Source: Sporosarcina ureae
Lineage (GTDB): Bacteria; Bacillota; Bacilli; Bacillales_A; Planococcaceae
DNA length: 64,000 bases
Direction of reading: 5' to 3'
Assembly: GCF_002082015.1 (NCBI RefSeq)
Contig: NZ_CP015109.1
Coordinates: 3,005,001 to 3,069,000, forward strand
Shown: in pieces, positions 24,952-34,629 of the stretch
Position numbering within the stretch: the stretch's first letter is position 1
How the letters are laid out: every line of letters begins with the position of its first letter
The notes under the pieces: model-generated
What the model was told of the DNA's origin: nothing
Database searches by the model: none
The model's input: the letters and a program-made list of their open reading frames with translations, nothing else
Translations under genes and position numbers: made by a program

Positions 24952-27711
24952 ATGGACTATAAAGATACATTGCTAATGCCGAAAACTGATTTCCCTATGC
25001 GTGGTAATCTGCCAAACAATGAACCCAAAATGCAAGAAGAGTGGAATGAAAAGAATATTTATCAGCAAGTTCAGGAACGTACTGCAGATCGTCCGTTGTT
25101 CATATTGCATGATGGACCACCCTATGCAAACGGTGATTTACACATGGGGCACGCTCTTAACAAAGTACTAAAAGACTTTATCGTTCGTTATAAATCGATG
25201 TCTGGTTTCCATGCGCCTTACGTACCAGGTTGGGATACACACGGTTTGCCGATTGAGCAAGCACTTGTAAATAAAAAAGTTGATCGCAAGAAAATGAGTA
25301 CGGCTGAATTCCGTAAAATGTGTGAAGAGTATGCACTACAACAAATTGATAATCAGCGTACGCAATTCAAGCGTCTCGGAGTTCGCGGAGATTGGGAAAA
25401 TCCGTACATCACGCTTAAACCTGAATTCGAATCACGTCAAATCCAAGTGTTTGGCGAGATGGCGAGAAAAGGATATATCTATAAAGGGTTGAAGCCTGTC
25501 TACTGGTCTCCTTCGAGTGAAACTGCTTTGGCAGAAGCGGAAATTGAATATCAGGATAAAAAATCTCCATCCATATATGTAAGTTTCCCTATCAAAGATG
25601 GGAAAGGTGTACTAGATCATGATGTGAAATTCTTGATCTGGACAACAACACCTTGGACAATTCCAGCAAACCTGGGGATTTCTGTTCATCCTAAATTTAC
25701 GTATGCAGTAGTAAAAGTACAAGATGAGAAATTTGTAGTAGCAAAAGACTTAGTGGAGTTCTTGGCGAATGAATTGGAGTGGGAAGAGTATTCAATCGAA
25801 AAAGAAATTCAAGGTGTAGATCTTGATCGGATCGTGGCTAGCCATCCAATTTATGATCGTGATTCATTAGTTATGCTAGGGGAACATGTGACGGCAGATG
25901 CTGGTACCGGTTGTGTTCATACAGCACCAGGTCATGGTGAAGATGACTTCTACGTGAGTAAGCAATATGGAATCGATGCATTATCTCCAATTGATGACCG
26001 TGGTGTGATGACAGAAGAAGCACCGCTTTTCGCTGGTTTGTTCTACGAAGATGCGAATAAAGCAGTGACTGAAAAATTAGAAGAAGTTGGAGCTCTTCAA
26101 AAGTTGTCGTTTATTACTCACTCGTACCCGCATGATTGGCGCACGAAAAAGCCAGTCATTTACCGTGCGACTTCGCAATGGTTCGCTTCTATTGAATCTT
26201 TTAGAAATGAGCTACTCGAAGCAATCCGTACCACTACATTCACACCGTCTTGGGGTGAAACACGTTTGTTCAATATGGTTCGTGATCGTGGCGACTGGTG
26301 TATTTCCCGTCAGCGCGTATGGGGCGTTCCGATTCCAGTTTTCTATGCGGAAAATGGAGAAGTAATTCTTACGGGCGAAACCGTCAGCCATGTAGCAGAT
26401 TTATTCCGTGAGAATGGATCGAATGTTTGGTTCGAACGTTCTGCAAAAGACTTATTGCCAGAAGGCTTCACGCATGAAGGAAGTCCAAATGGTGAATTCA
26501 CGAAAGAAACGGACATTATGGATGTTTGGTTTGATTCCGGTACAACGCATCAGGGGGTTCTTGAAGAGCGTGATGATCTTCGGTACCCAGCGGACTTGTA
26601 CCTTGAAGGTTCCGATCAATATCGCGGTTGGTTCAACTCTTCATTGACAACTAGCGTAGCTATCAACGGTATTGCACCGTACAAAGGCATTTTGAGTCAT
26701 GGTTTCACACTGGACAAAAATGGCCGTAAGATGAGTAAGTCGTTAGGGAATGTTATCGTCCCTTCGAAAGTCATCAATCAACTAGGTGCAGACATCGTAC
26801 GTCTATGGGTGTCATCTGTAGATTATACAGCCGACGTTCGTGTGTCTGATTCAAACTTTAAGCAAGTTTCAGAAGTCTACCGCAAGATTCGTAATACGAT
26901 TCGTTTCTTGCATGGTAACGTAGCTGACTTTAATCCAGCTACAGATCGTGTAGCATTTGATGATATGCGTGCAGTAGATCAGTACGTCTATGTGAAGTTG
27001 CAGGATTTAATTGAGGAAGTCCTTACAGCTTATGAGCAGTATGCATTCCCTACTGTCTACCATGCAATCAATAATTTCTGTACGGGTGTACTGAGCTCGC
27101 TCTACTTGGATATTGCGAAAGATGTGGTCTACATCGAAGCTGCGAATCATCCAGATCGCCGGGCAATGCAGACAGTGATGCATGATACATTGATCACATT
27201 GGTTAAGCTGATCACGCCAATTTTGCCACACACTGCAGATGAAATGTGGAAAAATATTCAGTACGTTGAAGAAGATAGTGTACAATTAACGGATATGCCT
27301 GAAGCAGATCATAAAGGTGAAGCAGCAGACAAACTTCGTGAGCGCTTTGATAATTTGATGGATGTCCGCGATGATGTCTTGAAAGCTCTTGAAGAAGCTA
27401 GAAACGCGAAAGTAATCGGAAAATCTTTGGAGGCAAAAGTGACTGTTGTGTTGCCTGAAGCTCAACGTGGCATCTTGCAAGCAGAGGATATTGATTTTGC
27501 ACAATTCTTCATCGTCTCGGACTTTGAAGAGGGTACAAATGCAGAGTTGCCGAATGCATTGAAATTAGAGCATGCAACGGTTTTGGTGGAGCCCGCTGAA
27601 GGTGAAAAATGTGAGCGATGCTGGACAATTTCTCAAACAGTTGGAGAAGACGCAGAACATTCGACACTATGTACACGATGCGCGACTGTTGTGAAAGAAA
27701 ACTATGCGTAA
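24952..27711 (+). CDS. ileS: Isoleucyl-tRNA synthetase
   Basis: A 919-residue class I aminoacyl-tRNA synthetase that charges tRNA-Ile, close to the 921 residues in B. subtilis. The HIGH-type motif is H64-M-G-H67 in [12 protein letters not shown], the editing (CP1) domain lies at about residues 190-400 ([22 protein letters not shown]), and KMSKS starts at K593. The C-terminal zinc site has C887, C890, C907 and C910. AAGGAGG precedes ATG 24952. Expression is controlled by the upstream Ile T-box. Confidence 0.98.
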   Translation: MDYKDTLLMPKTDFPMRGNLPNNEPKMQEEWNEKNIYQQVQERTADRPLFILHDGPPYANGDLHMGHALNKVLKDFIVRYKSMSGFHAPYVPGWDTHGLPIEQALVNKKVDRKKMSTAEFRKMCEEYALQQIDNQRTQFKRLGVRGDWENPYITLKPEFESRQIQVFGEMARKGYIYKGLKPVYWSPSSETALAEAEIEYQDKKSPSIYVSFPIKDGKGVLDHDVKFLIWTTTPWTIPANLGISVHPKFTYAVVKVQDEKFVVAKDLVEFLANELEWEEYSIEKEIQGVDLDRIVASHPIYDRDSLVMLGEHVTADAGTGCVHTAPGHGEDDFYVSKQYGIDALSPIDDRGVMTEEAPLFAGLFYEDANKAVTEKLEEVGALQKLSFITHSYPHDWRTKKPVIYRATSQWFASIESFRNELLEAIRTTTFTPSWGETRLFNMVRDRGDWCISRQRVWGVPIPVFYAENGEVILTGETVSHVADLFRENGSNVWFERSAKDLLPEGFTHEGSPNGEFTKETDIMDVWFDSGTTHQGVLEERDDLRYPADLYLEGSDQYRGWFNSSLTTSVAINGIAPYKGILSHGFTLDKNGRKMSKSLGNVIVPSKVINQLGADIVRLWVSSVDYTADVRVSDSNFKQVSEVYRKIRNTIRFLHGNVADFNPATDRVAFDDMRAVDQYVYVKLQDLIEEVLTAYEQYAFPTVYHAINNFCTGVLSSLYLDIAKDVVYIEAANHPDRRAMQTVMHDTLITLVKLITPILPHTADEMWKNIQYVEEDSVQLTDMPEADHKGEAADKLRERFDNLMDVRDDVLKALEEARNAKVIGKSLEAKVTVVLPEAQRGILQAEDIDFAQFFIVSDFEEGTNAELPNALKLEHATVLVEPAEGEKCERCWTISQTVGEDAEHSTLCTRCATVVKENYA

Positions 27712-27727
27712 GCAATTTTGATGTCAC

Positions 27728-27766
27728 AGCCATCATCATTCATTCGTGGATGATGATGGCTTTTTT
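27728..27766 (+). terminator. Intrinsic terminator after ileS
   Basis: A 12-bp perfect stem AGCCATCATCAT / ATGATGATGGCT (27728-27739 with 27750-27761) and then a run of T residues. It ends the ileS transcript before the lspA promoter. Confidence 0.9.
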
Positions 27767-27807
27767 ACATAGTGGAATTAACAAACGTAATGGAGACCGT
27801 GTTTTTA

Positions 27808-27816
27808 TGGTAAACT
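27808..27816 (+). promoter_or_regulatory. Possible extended -10 promoter for lspA
   Basis: TGGTAAACT at 27808-27816 is an extended -10 without a good -35. It lies after the ileS terminator and 34 bases before the lspA start. The same TGGTAAACT occurs before recG. Confidence 0.45.
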
Positions 27817-27849
27817 AAAGAAGAAATTAGCTGGACGGAGGGTAATGAA

Positions 27850-28326
27850 GTGATATTTTATTATGCAATCGCTGCACTGGTCATTGGATTGGATCAGTTG
27901 ACGAAATGGCTAATCGTAAAAAATATGGAGTTAGGTGAACATATTTCTATTATGGATCCTTATATTGCATTGCTATCTCATCGTAATCGTGGAGCGGCAT
28001 GGGGTATGCTAGAGGGAAAGATGTGGCTATTTTTTATTGTGACCATTGTAGTCGTAATAGCTATTATTTATTTCTTCCATACAGAAGGTAAAAAGGATCG
28101 GCTCTTAGGTGTGAGTCTAATGCTGTTGCTAGGCGGTGCAATTGGGAACTTCATCGACCGACTAGTAAGAGGAGAAGTAGTAGATTTTATTAGTGTCTTG
28201 ATACCTGTTATACAATATGATTTTCCAATATTTAATGTGGCGGATGCCGCACTAACAATTGCTGTCGTACTAATTTTGCTACACGTAGTGTTTGATGAAA
28301 AAAAGAAAAAGAAAAAGGTGTCGTAA
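27850..28326 (+). CDS. lspA: Lipoprotein signal peptidase II
   Basis: A 158-residue membrane aspartyl protease with four transmembrane helices (about residues 2-20, 55-75, 83-103, 125-148) that cleaves signal peptides of prolipoproteins after diacylglyceryl transfer. The catalytic aspartates are D103 in GNFIDRLVRGEVVDFI and D132 in FNVADAALT. GTG 27850 is the start, with GGAGG before it. The Lys-rich C-terminus is cytoplasmic. The stop overlaps the next ATG. In B. subtilis a ylyA gene precedes lspA; it is not here. Confidence 0.95.
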   Translation: MIFYYAIAALVIGLDQLTKWLIVKNMELGEHISIMDPYIALLSHRNRGAAWGMLEGKMWLFFIVTIVVVIAIIYFFHTEGKKDRLLGVSLMLLLGGAIGNFIDRLVRGEVVDFISVLIPVIQYDFPIFNVADAALTIAVVLILLHVVFDEKKKKKKVS

Positions 28327-29234
28327 TGGAAAGAATAGAATTTGAAATAACAGAAGAACTTTCAGGGAGTCGAATAGACAAAGCATTGGCTACACTTCAA
28401 CCGGACTGGTCACGCACGCAAATCCAGCAATGGGTAAAAGAGGAACATGTTAAGGTAAACGACAGTTTAGTTAAGCAGAACTATAAAGTCAAGACAGATG
28501 ATAAGATTACTGTCGAGCAACCGGAAACGGAAGAATACGATGTGGAAGCTGAAAATCTCCACCTTGATATAGTCTATGAAGACCAAGACGTATTGGTTGT
28601 CAACAAACCGGTCGGGATGGTTGTACATCCATCAGTCGGTCATGTAAGTGGAACTTTAGTCAACGGCTTAATGTATCAAGTGACGGATCTATCAGGCATC
28701 AATGGTGTCATGCGACCTGGTATCGTGCACCGTATTGATAAAGACACTTCAGGGTTATTGATGGTTGCCAAAAATGATAAAGCACATGTGTCATTAGTTA
28801 ATCAGCTCGTCGCTAAATCAGTTAATCGTGTGTATACGGCATTAGTTCATGGACATATACCACATGATAATGGCACAATAGATGCGCCAATTGGGCGCGA
28901 CAAGCGGGATCGTCAACGGATGGCAGTTGTGGATGAAGGAAAAAATGCTGTTACACACTTTAAGGTCCTTGAACGTTTTGGCGCTTATACATTAGTTGAG
29001 TGCCGGCTGGAGACAGGAAGAACTCACCAGATTCGTGTGCATATGAAATATATTGGTTATCCCCTTGTAGGAGATCCTAAATACGGTCAGAGAAAAACCA
29101 TCGATTTTGGCGGTCAAGTACTTCATGCAGGCACTATTGGTTTTGAGCATCCTACAACAGATGAATATATGGAGTTTACTGCACCGTTGCCTGAAAATTT
29201 CCAACAATTACTCAATGAATTACGTATGGAATAA
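28326..29234 (+). CDS. ylyB: RluD/RluA-family 23S rRNA pseudouridine synthase (YlyB-like)
   Basis: A 302-residue pseudouridine synthase with an N-terminal S4 domain (about residues 14-72; GSRIDKALATLQPDWSR) and a catalytic RluA domain. The catalytic aspartate is D138 in HRIDKDTSGLL; RTHQIRVHM and GDPKYGQR are further family motifs. It probably modifies 23S rRNA positions like RluD, but the exact target cannot be read from sequence. The ATG overlaps the lspA stop (TAATG). The pyr operon promoter begins four bases after its stop. Confidence 0.92.
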   Translation: MERIEFEITEELSGSRIDKALATLQPDWSRTQIQQWVKEEHVKVNDSLVKQNYKVKTDDKITVEQPETEEYDVEAENLHLDIVYEDQDVLVVNKPVGMVVHPSVGHVSGTLVNGLMYQVTDLSGINGVMRPGIVHRIDKDTSGLLMVAKNDKAHVSLVNQLVAKSVNRVYTALVHGHIPHDNGTIDAPIGRDKRDRQRMAVVDEGKNAVTHFKVLERFGAYTLVECRLETGRTHQIRVHMKYIGYPLVGDPKYGQRKTIDFGGQVLHAGTIGFEHPTTDEYMEFTAPLPENFQQLLNELRME

Positions 29235-29237
29235 GCG

Positions 29238-29267
29238 TTGACAAACGCTAATCATGAGTTGTATACT
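29238..29267 (+). promoter_or_regulatory. SigA promoter of the pyr operon
   Basis: TTGACA at 29238-29243 and TATACT at 29262-29267, spacing 18. It produces the attenuator leader and the ten-gene pyrimidine transcript. Confidence 0.85.
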
Positions 29268-29290
29268 CTATTAAGCAATTGAATAGCGAT

Positions 29291-29422
29291 ACCTTTAACG
29301 TCAGTCCTGTGAGGCTGGGAAGGTTGCACGGAATTACATGATAGCTTACTGCGGTAAGCATCGATGTATGCTTTTTTCTGCACATCTGCCCTCCAGTCTA
29401 CTCTGACTGGAGGGCTTTTTTT
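29291..29422 (+). promoter_or_regulatory. PyrR-responsive attenuator of the pyr operon
   Basis: The PyrR-binding loop CAGTCCTGTGAGGCTGGGAAGG (core AGTCCTGTGAGGCT at about 29303-29316) is closed by ACCTT/AAGGT and forms the anti-antiterminator at 29291-29325. The terminator is an 11-bp perfect stem GCCCTCCAGTC / GACTGGAGGGC (29388-29398 with 29405-29415) followed by seven T residues. An additional 6-bp hairpin with T-tract lies at 29356-29376. With UMP bound, PyrR stabilises the first loop, so the terminator forms. Confidence 0.93.
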
Positions 29423-29437
29423 ATAGACAACAGATGA

Positions 29438-30007
<570 letters not shown>

Positions 30008-30027
30008 GCAGCTGGGGGAAATCATAA

Positions 30028-31314
30028 ATGAACGTAAAAGTATTGGATGTACATGAAAAGCCGCAACCTATTCGCTGGCTTGCACTCAGCTTACAACATA
30101 TGTTCGCCATGTTTGGCGCAACAATCTTAGTACCGCAATTAGTAGGCTTAAGCCCAGCTATCGCGCTATTAACGAGTGGGATCGCAACGATCGTATTTAT
30201 TATCGTGACGAAGTTCCAAGTACCAGCTTATCTAGGCTCTTCATTCGCTTTTATTGTACCGATTCAGATGGCGACACAATCAGGCGGTATCGGCAGCGCA
30301 ATGATAGGTAGTATGTTCGTAGCATTGGTCTATGCGATCGTATCGTTAGTAATTTATAAAACCGGTTATAACTGGATAATGAAAATATTACCGCCTATCG
30401 TAGTAGGACCCGTCATTATGGTAATCGGATTAGCACTTGCACCGACAGCTATTGATATGGCGAGCACGATCAATGTGGATGGAGCGGATGTTTACAGCGG
30501 CTTACACTTTTCCGCGGCTCTAGTTACACTTGCTTCTGCAGTATTTTGCTTGATGTTCTTTAAAGGGATTATCAGTTTGATGCCCGTACTTATTGGTATC
30601 GTAGTGGGGTATATCTACTCTGCTTTCATCGGTATTCTAGATTTCAGCGAAGTGGTAGAAGCCAAGTGGTTTGCGGTACCCGAAATGCTCATCCCAGGTG
30701 TTGATTACGAATTCATCGTCACACCGACACTACTAATTATTATGGTGCCAATCGCGATCGTCACGATCTCTGAGCATATAGGACACCAACTTGTATTAGG
30801 CAAAGTAGTAGATAGGAATTATATTGAAAGTCCTGGATTACACAGATCATTGCTTGGTGATGGACTAGGAACCCTCATGAGTGGACTAGTCGGAGGACCA
30901 CCTAAAACTACATACGGAGAAAACATTGGCGTACTTGCTATCACTCGAGTCTACAGTGTATATGTGATCATGGGGGCTGCAGTATTTGCGATACTCTTCT
31001 CCTTCATCGGTAAAATTACGGCGTTGATTGCTACAATTCCATCGGCAGTACTTGGTGGAATATCTATTCTGTTGTTTGGCATCATCGCTTCATCAGGAAT
31101 ACGCATGCTCATTGACCATAAAATCGACTTTGATAATCAACGGAATCTAGTCATCGCATCCATCATTTTAGTAATTGGAATTGGTGGGGCGACGATTAAT
31201 ATAAGCGAAACATTCCAAATCGGTGGCATGGCACTGGCTGCAATTGTCGGTGTTCTGTTGAACCTAGTATTGCCAGGTAAAACAGACGAAACTTTGATGG
31301 ATAAGGAAGAATAG
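30028..31314 (+). CDS. pyrP: Uracil permease
   Basis: A 428-residue nucleobase/cation symporter of the NCS2 family with about 12-14 membrane segments. Characteristic pieces are LALSLQHMFAMFGATILVP at the N-terminus, AYLGSSFAFIVPI, ISEHIGHQLVLGK with the conserved Glu-His, and GGPPKTTYGENIGV near residue 290. It imports uracil. Only 20 bases separate it from pyrR, so the second attenuator that B. subtilis has at this place cannot exist here. Confidence 0.94.
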   Translation: MNVKVLDVHEKPQPIRWLALSLQHMFAMFGATILVPQLVGLSPAIALLTSGIATIVFIIVTKFQVPAYLGSSFAFIVPIQMATQSGGIGSAMIGSMFVALVYAIVSLVIYKTGYNWIMKILPPIVVGPVIMVIGLALAPTAIDMASTINVDGADVYSGLHFSAALVTLASAVFCLMFFKGIISLMPVLIGIVVGYIYSAFIGILDFSEVVEAKWFAVPEMLIPGVDYEFIVTPTLLIIMVPIAIVTISEHIGHQLVLGKVVDRNYIESPGLHRSLLGDGLGTLMSGLVGGPPKTTYGENIGVLAITRVYSVYVIMGAAVFAILFSFIGKITALIATIPSAVLGGISILLFGIIASSGIRMLIDHKIDFDNQRNLVIASIILVIGIGGATINISETFQIGGMALAAIVGVLLNLVLPGKTDETLMDKEE

Positions 31315-31371
31315 AAAACCAAAAGCAGTTCATGCATGACGTACTTGCATTTCGCGGAGGAGGAATATCTG

Positions 31372-32250
31372 ATGGAACATTTAGTTTCAATGAAAGACCT
31401 GACAGTGGATGAAATCATGCTCATACTCGAACGGGCAGCGATTTTTAAGCGACTAGGGTTCAGGGAATTGCCTGGAACATATACCGTCAGCAACTTGTTT
31501 TTTGAACCTAGTACGAGAACGAAAACGAGTTTTGAGATGGCGGAACGTAAAGTAGGCGCGCAAATTATCCCCTTTGAAACGAGTTTCTCGAGTACCTTAA
31601 AAGGTGAATCTTTGTATGATACGATTAGGACGCTGGAGGCAATAGGTTTGGATGCCTTAGTCATTCGTCATCCGGCTGATGGTTTTTATGAGGAATTAGT
31701 AAAGAGAACGAATGTGGCAATCATTAATGCAGGCGATGGATCGGGTCAGCATCCGACGCAATCCCTGCTCGATATCTTCACGATTCAAGAGGAGTTTGGT
31801 CATTTTGATGGGGTAAAAGTATTGATTGCGGGAGATATCGCCCACAGTCGGGTAGCTCGCTCCAATGCGGAAGCTTTGCGGAAGCTGGGAGCTGAGGTCA
31901 CGTTCCTTTGCCCACCTGAATGGGCGGGGGAATTCGACAGTGTCGACAACTGGGATGATGTGATTGAAACGAGTGATGTGGTCATGCTCCTTCGAGTACA
32001 ACACGAACGTCATAATACAGAGATGGCCTATACGAAAGCTGCTTATCATGAGCAATACGGTCTGACTATAGAGCGAGCGGCTAGAATGAAAAAAGATGCA
32101 ATCATCATGCATCCAGCTCCAGTAAACCGTGATGTAGAAATAGCAGACAGTTTAATAGAAAGTCCACAATCACGAATTTTTAAGCAGGTAGAAAATGGCG
32201 TCTATATTCGAGCAGCTGTTCTAGAACTTATATTGAAGGGGCGGAAGTAA
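31372..32250 (+). CDS. pyrB: Aspartate carbamoyltransferase catalytic subunit
   Basis: A 292-residue transcarbamoylase that joins carbamoyl phosphate to aspartate. The carbamoyl-phosphate motif is [17 protein letters not shown] near residue 45, [10 protein letters not shown] lies near residue 128, and the substrate motif [13 protein letters not shown] near residue 246. ATG 31372 follows GGAGGAGG; the frame opens at 31336 without need. The gap to pyrP is 57 bases with no attenuator. No pyrI gene is present, as usual in Bacillales. Confidence 0.96.
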   Translation: MEHLVSMKDLTVDEIMLILERAAIFKRLGFRELPGTYTVSNLFFEPSTRTKTSFEMAERKVGAQIIPFETSFSSTLKGESLYDTIRTLEAIGLDALVIRHPADGFYEELVKRTNVAIINAGDGSGQHPTQSLLDIFTIQEEFGHFDGVKVLIAGDIAHSRVARSNAEALRKLGAEVTFLCPPEWAGEFDSVDNWDDVIETSDVVMLLRVQHERHNTEMAYTKAAYHEQYGLTIERAARMKKDAIIMHPAPVNRDVEIADSLIESPQSRIFKQVENGVYIRAAVLELILKGRK

Positions 32251-32251
32251 T

Positions 32252-33529
32252 ATGAACACGTTAATTCAACAAGTGCAAATGGTAAATGAAGAAGGCAAGA
32301 TCATCGAAACAGATATTAAAATTGCAGATGGAAAGATTGCGGAAATAGGTACTCAACTAGTAGCAGACGGGTATGAAATTATAGAAGGTAAAGGACTACT
32401 CGTATCACCTGGCTTCATTGATGTACACGTACATTTGCGTGAGCCGGGCGGAGAGCATAAAGAAACCATTGAAACAGGTACACACGCGGCAGCAAAAGGC
32501 GGATATACAACTATTTGTCCAATGCCGAATACGCGTCCAGTACCTGATACAAAAGAAAACCTTGAAAAGATCAACACATTAATTAAAGAGAATGCTAAAA
32601 TTCGTGTGCTTCCTTATGCGTCCATCACGATTAGAGAAGCGGGAAAAGAACGCACAAATCTTTCAGAATTAAAAGAACATGGCGCATTCGCGTTCACGGA
32701 TGATGGTGTAGGAGTTCAAGAAGCAGGCATGATGTACGAGGCGATGAAAGATGCAGCGAAGATCGATATGGCCATTGTGGCGCACTGCGAAGACAATACA
32801 TTAATCTATGGTGGCGCAATGCACGAAGGAAAACGTAATAAGGAACTTGGCTTACCAGGGATTCCTTCCATTGCGGAATCTGTACATATTGCACGGGATG
32901 TTTTACTCGCGGAAGCCGCGGGCGCACATTATCACGTTTGTCACGTCAGCACGAAAGAATCGGTTCGCGTAATCCGTGACGCTAAAAAAGCCGGTATTCA
33001 TGTAACAGGAGAGGTCAGCCCTCACCACTTGTTATTGACAGAGGATGATGTGCCTGGAGATGATGCAGACTGGAAAATGAACCCTCCGCTACGTGCTATC
33101 GAAGATCGCGAGGCATTGCGCGAAGGTTTGATGGATGGGACATTGGATTGTATCGCAACAGACCACGCACCGCATACAGCAGATGAAAAGGCTGTAGGTA
33201 TTGCAAAAGCACCATTTGGCATCACAGGATTTGAAACGGCATTTCCTTTACTGTATACAAACTTCGTCAAACCAGGACATTGGACACTGAAACAACTTCT
33301 TGACTGGATGACAGTAAAGCCTGCGGAAGTCTTCAACTTGCCTTACGGTAGGCTTGAAGTAGGTGCTGAAGCAGATTTAGTACTACTTGATCTAGAAAAG
33401 CAACAAACAATCGACCGTACCACATTTGTTTCAAAAGGTAAGAACACGCCATTTGACGGAGTGGAATGCACAGGATGGCCTGTAATGACAATTTTCGATG
33501 GAAACATCGTATGGAAGGATGGTCAATGA
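32252..33529 (+). CDS. pyrC: Dihydroorotase
   Basis: A 425-residue amidohydrolase of the bacterial class I dihydroorotase type, converting carbamoyl aspartate to dihydroorotate. The metal-binding motif is [10 protein letters not shown] with H59 and H61; further markers are [40 protein letters not shown] and ATDHAPH. It starts one base after the pyrB stop, with GGGGCGGAA as ribosome binding site, and overlaps carA by ATGA. Confidence 0.96.
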   Translation: MNTLIQQVQMVNEEGKIIETDIKIADGKIAEIGTQLVADGYEIIEGKGLLVSPGFIDVHVHLREPGGEHKETIETGTHAAAKGGYTTICPMPNTRPVPDTKENLEKINTLIKENAKIRVLPYASITIREAGKERTNLSELKEHGAFAFTDDGVGVQEAGMMYEAMKDAAKIDMAIVAHCEDNTLIYGGAMHEGKRNKELGLPGIPSIAESVHIARDVLLAEAAGAHYHVCHVSTKESVRVIRDAKKAGIHVTGEVSPHHLLLTEDDVPGDDADWKMNPPLRAIEDREALREGLMDGTLDCIATDHAPHTADEKAVGIAKAPFGITGFETAFPLLYTNFVKPGHWTLKQLLDWMTVKPAEVFNLPYGRLEVGAEADLVLLDLEKQQTIDRTTFVSKGKNTPFDGVECTGWPVMTIFDGNIVWKDGQ

Positions 33530-34629
33530 TGACAAAAAGATACTTAGTATTAGAAGACGGATCTATTTTTGAAGGAAAAGCATTCGGAGCAGAGAATGCT
33601 TCAATAGGAGAAGCTGTGTTTGCAACAGGTATGACAGGATATCAGGAGACAATTTCAAATCCTTCAGGTTGTGGACAAATTGTTGTGATGACCTATCCGC
33701 TAATCGGTAACTACGGTATTAACCGAGACGATTATGAATCCATCGACTTGGCGATTAACGGCTTAGTTGTTAGAGAATTAGCAGACGAGCCTTCAAACTT
33801 TCGTAGCGGCATGTCACTAGGAGATTTGCTTATTTTAAAAGGTATTCCAGGTATTCAGGAGATTGATACTCGCAAACTAACACGTCTATTACGCGATAAA
33901 GGTTCATTACGAGGTAAATTGACTGCTGCTGGCGAAGGGATCGATACCGATGCAATAGTTGCGGAACTTCAACAATATGAATTGCCAACAGATTTAGTAG
34001 CGAAAGTATCTACCAAGCGTCCCTATCCAAGCCCAGGCTTAGGCAAACGTGTTGTCGTCATCGACTATGGCATTAAACATGGCATTTTACGTGAATTAAA
34101 TAAAAAGGACTGCGATGTGATAGTCGTACCTTATGATACATCAGCGAAAGAAATTTTGGCGTTGTTCCCCGACGGTATCCTATTATCGAACGGACCAGGA
34201 AATCCCGAAGACCTACAAGGTGCAGTAGAAACAATAAAGGAATTAATGGGGAAGAAACCTATCTTCGGTATCGGACTTGGCCATCAATTATTCGCGCTCG
34301 CATGCGGTGCTAAAACAGCAAAGATGAAGAACAGCCATATTGGTGGGAATTATCCGGTTAAAGACTTGAATACAAACCGTACCGATCTGACTTCACAAAG
34401 TCATGGATATGAAGTACTGGAAGACTCTTTAGCAGGGACAGGTCTTGAAGTGACACATATCGCGTTGAATGACAATTGTATTGAAGGGCTTCAATGTGAG
34501 AAGTTGGAAGCATTCACTGTTCAGTTCCACCCAGAAGCATCACCAGGACCACAAGATTCAAGCTATATATTCGAACGTTTCATTCAATTGATGACTGCAA
34601 GCAACAGAAAGGAGAATACTAATGCCTAA
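33526..34629 (+). CDS. carA: Carbamoyl-phosphate synthetase small subunit with altered glutaminase site
   Basis: A 367-residue small subunit of carbamoyl-phosphate synthetase. The N-terminal domain is normal ([38 protein letters not shown]), and the C-terminal half is a class I glutamine amidotransferase. The active site is not normal: the nucleophile motif GICLGHQ reads GIGLGHQ, so the catalytic Cys is Gly250 (codon GGA at 34273-34275). The glutamine-binding Asn of QNHG is Ser292 (QSHG). The following MKFGHRGxNHP block reads [11 protein letters not shown]. His335 and Glu337 of the triad (FHPEASPG) are kept. Reading frame and length are intact. Glutamine hydrolysis should be lost, while the subunit may still support CarB with free ammonia. 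The start may also be ATG 33529. The end overlaps carB by eight bases. Confidence 0.92.
   Translation: MMTKRYLVLEDGSIFEGKAFGAENASIGEAVFATGMTGYQETISNPSGCGQIVVMTYPLIGNYGINRDDYESIDLAINGLVVRELADEPSNFRSGMSLGDLLILKGIPGIQEIDTRKLTRLLRDKGSLRGKLTAAGEGIDTDAIVAELQQYELPTDLVAKVSTKRPYPSPGLGKRVVVIDYGIKHGILRELNKKDCDVIVVPYDTSAKEILALFPDGILLSNGPGNPEDLQGAVETIKELMGKKPIFGIGLGHQLFALACGAKTAKMKNSHIGGNYPVKDLNTNRTDLTSQSHGYEVLEDSLAGTGLEVTHIALNDNCIEGLQCEKLEAFTVQFHPEASPGPQDSSYIFERFIQLMTASNRKENTNA

Noticed and set aside
27618-27818. 66-codon plus-strand frame at the end of ileS
   Set aside because: Lies across the ileS 3' end and its terminator in another frame; it shows no protein character.
34273-34275. CarA active-site change as a pseudogene or sequencing error
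   Set aside because: The frame is intact, both operon overlaps are intact, and several independent active-site residues differ in the same domain. A disabled but maintained glutaminase is more likely.
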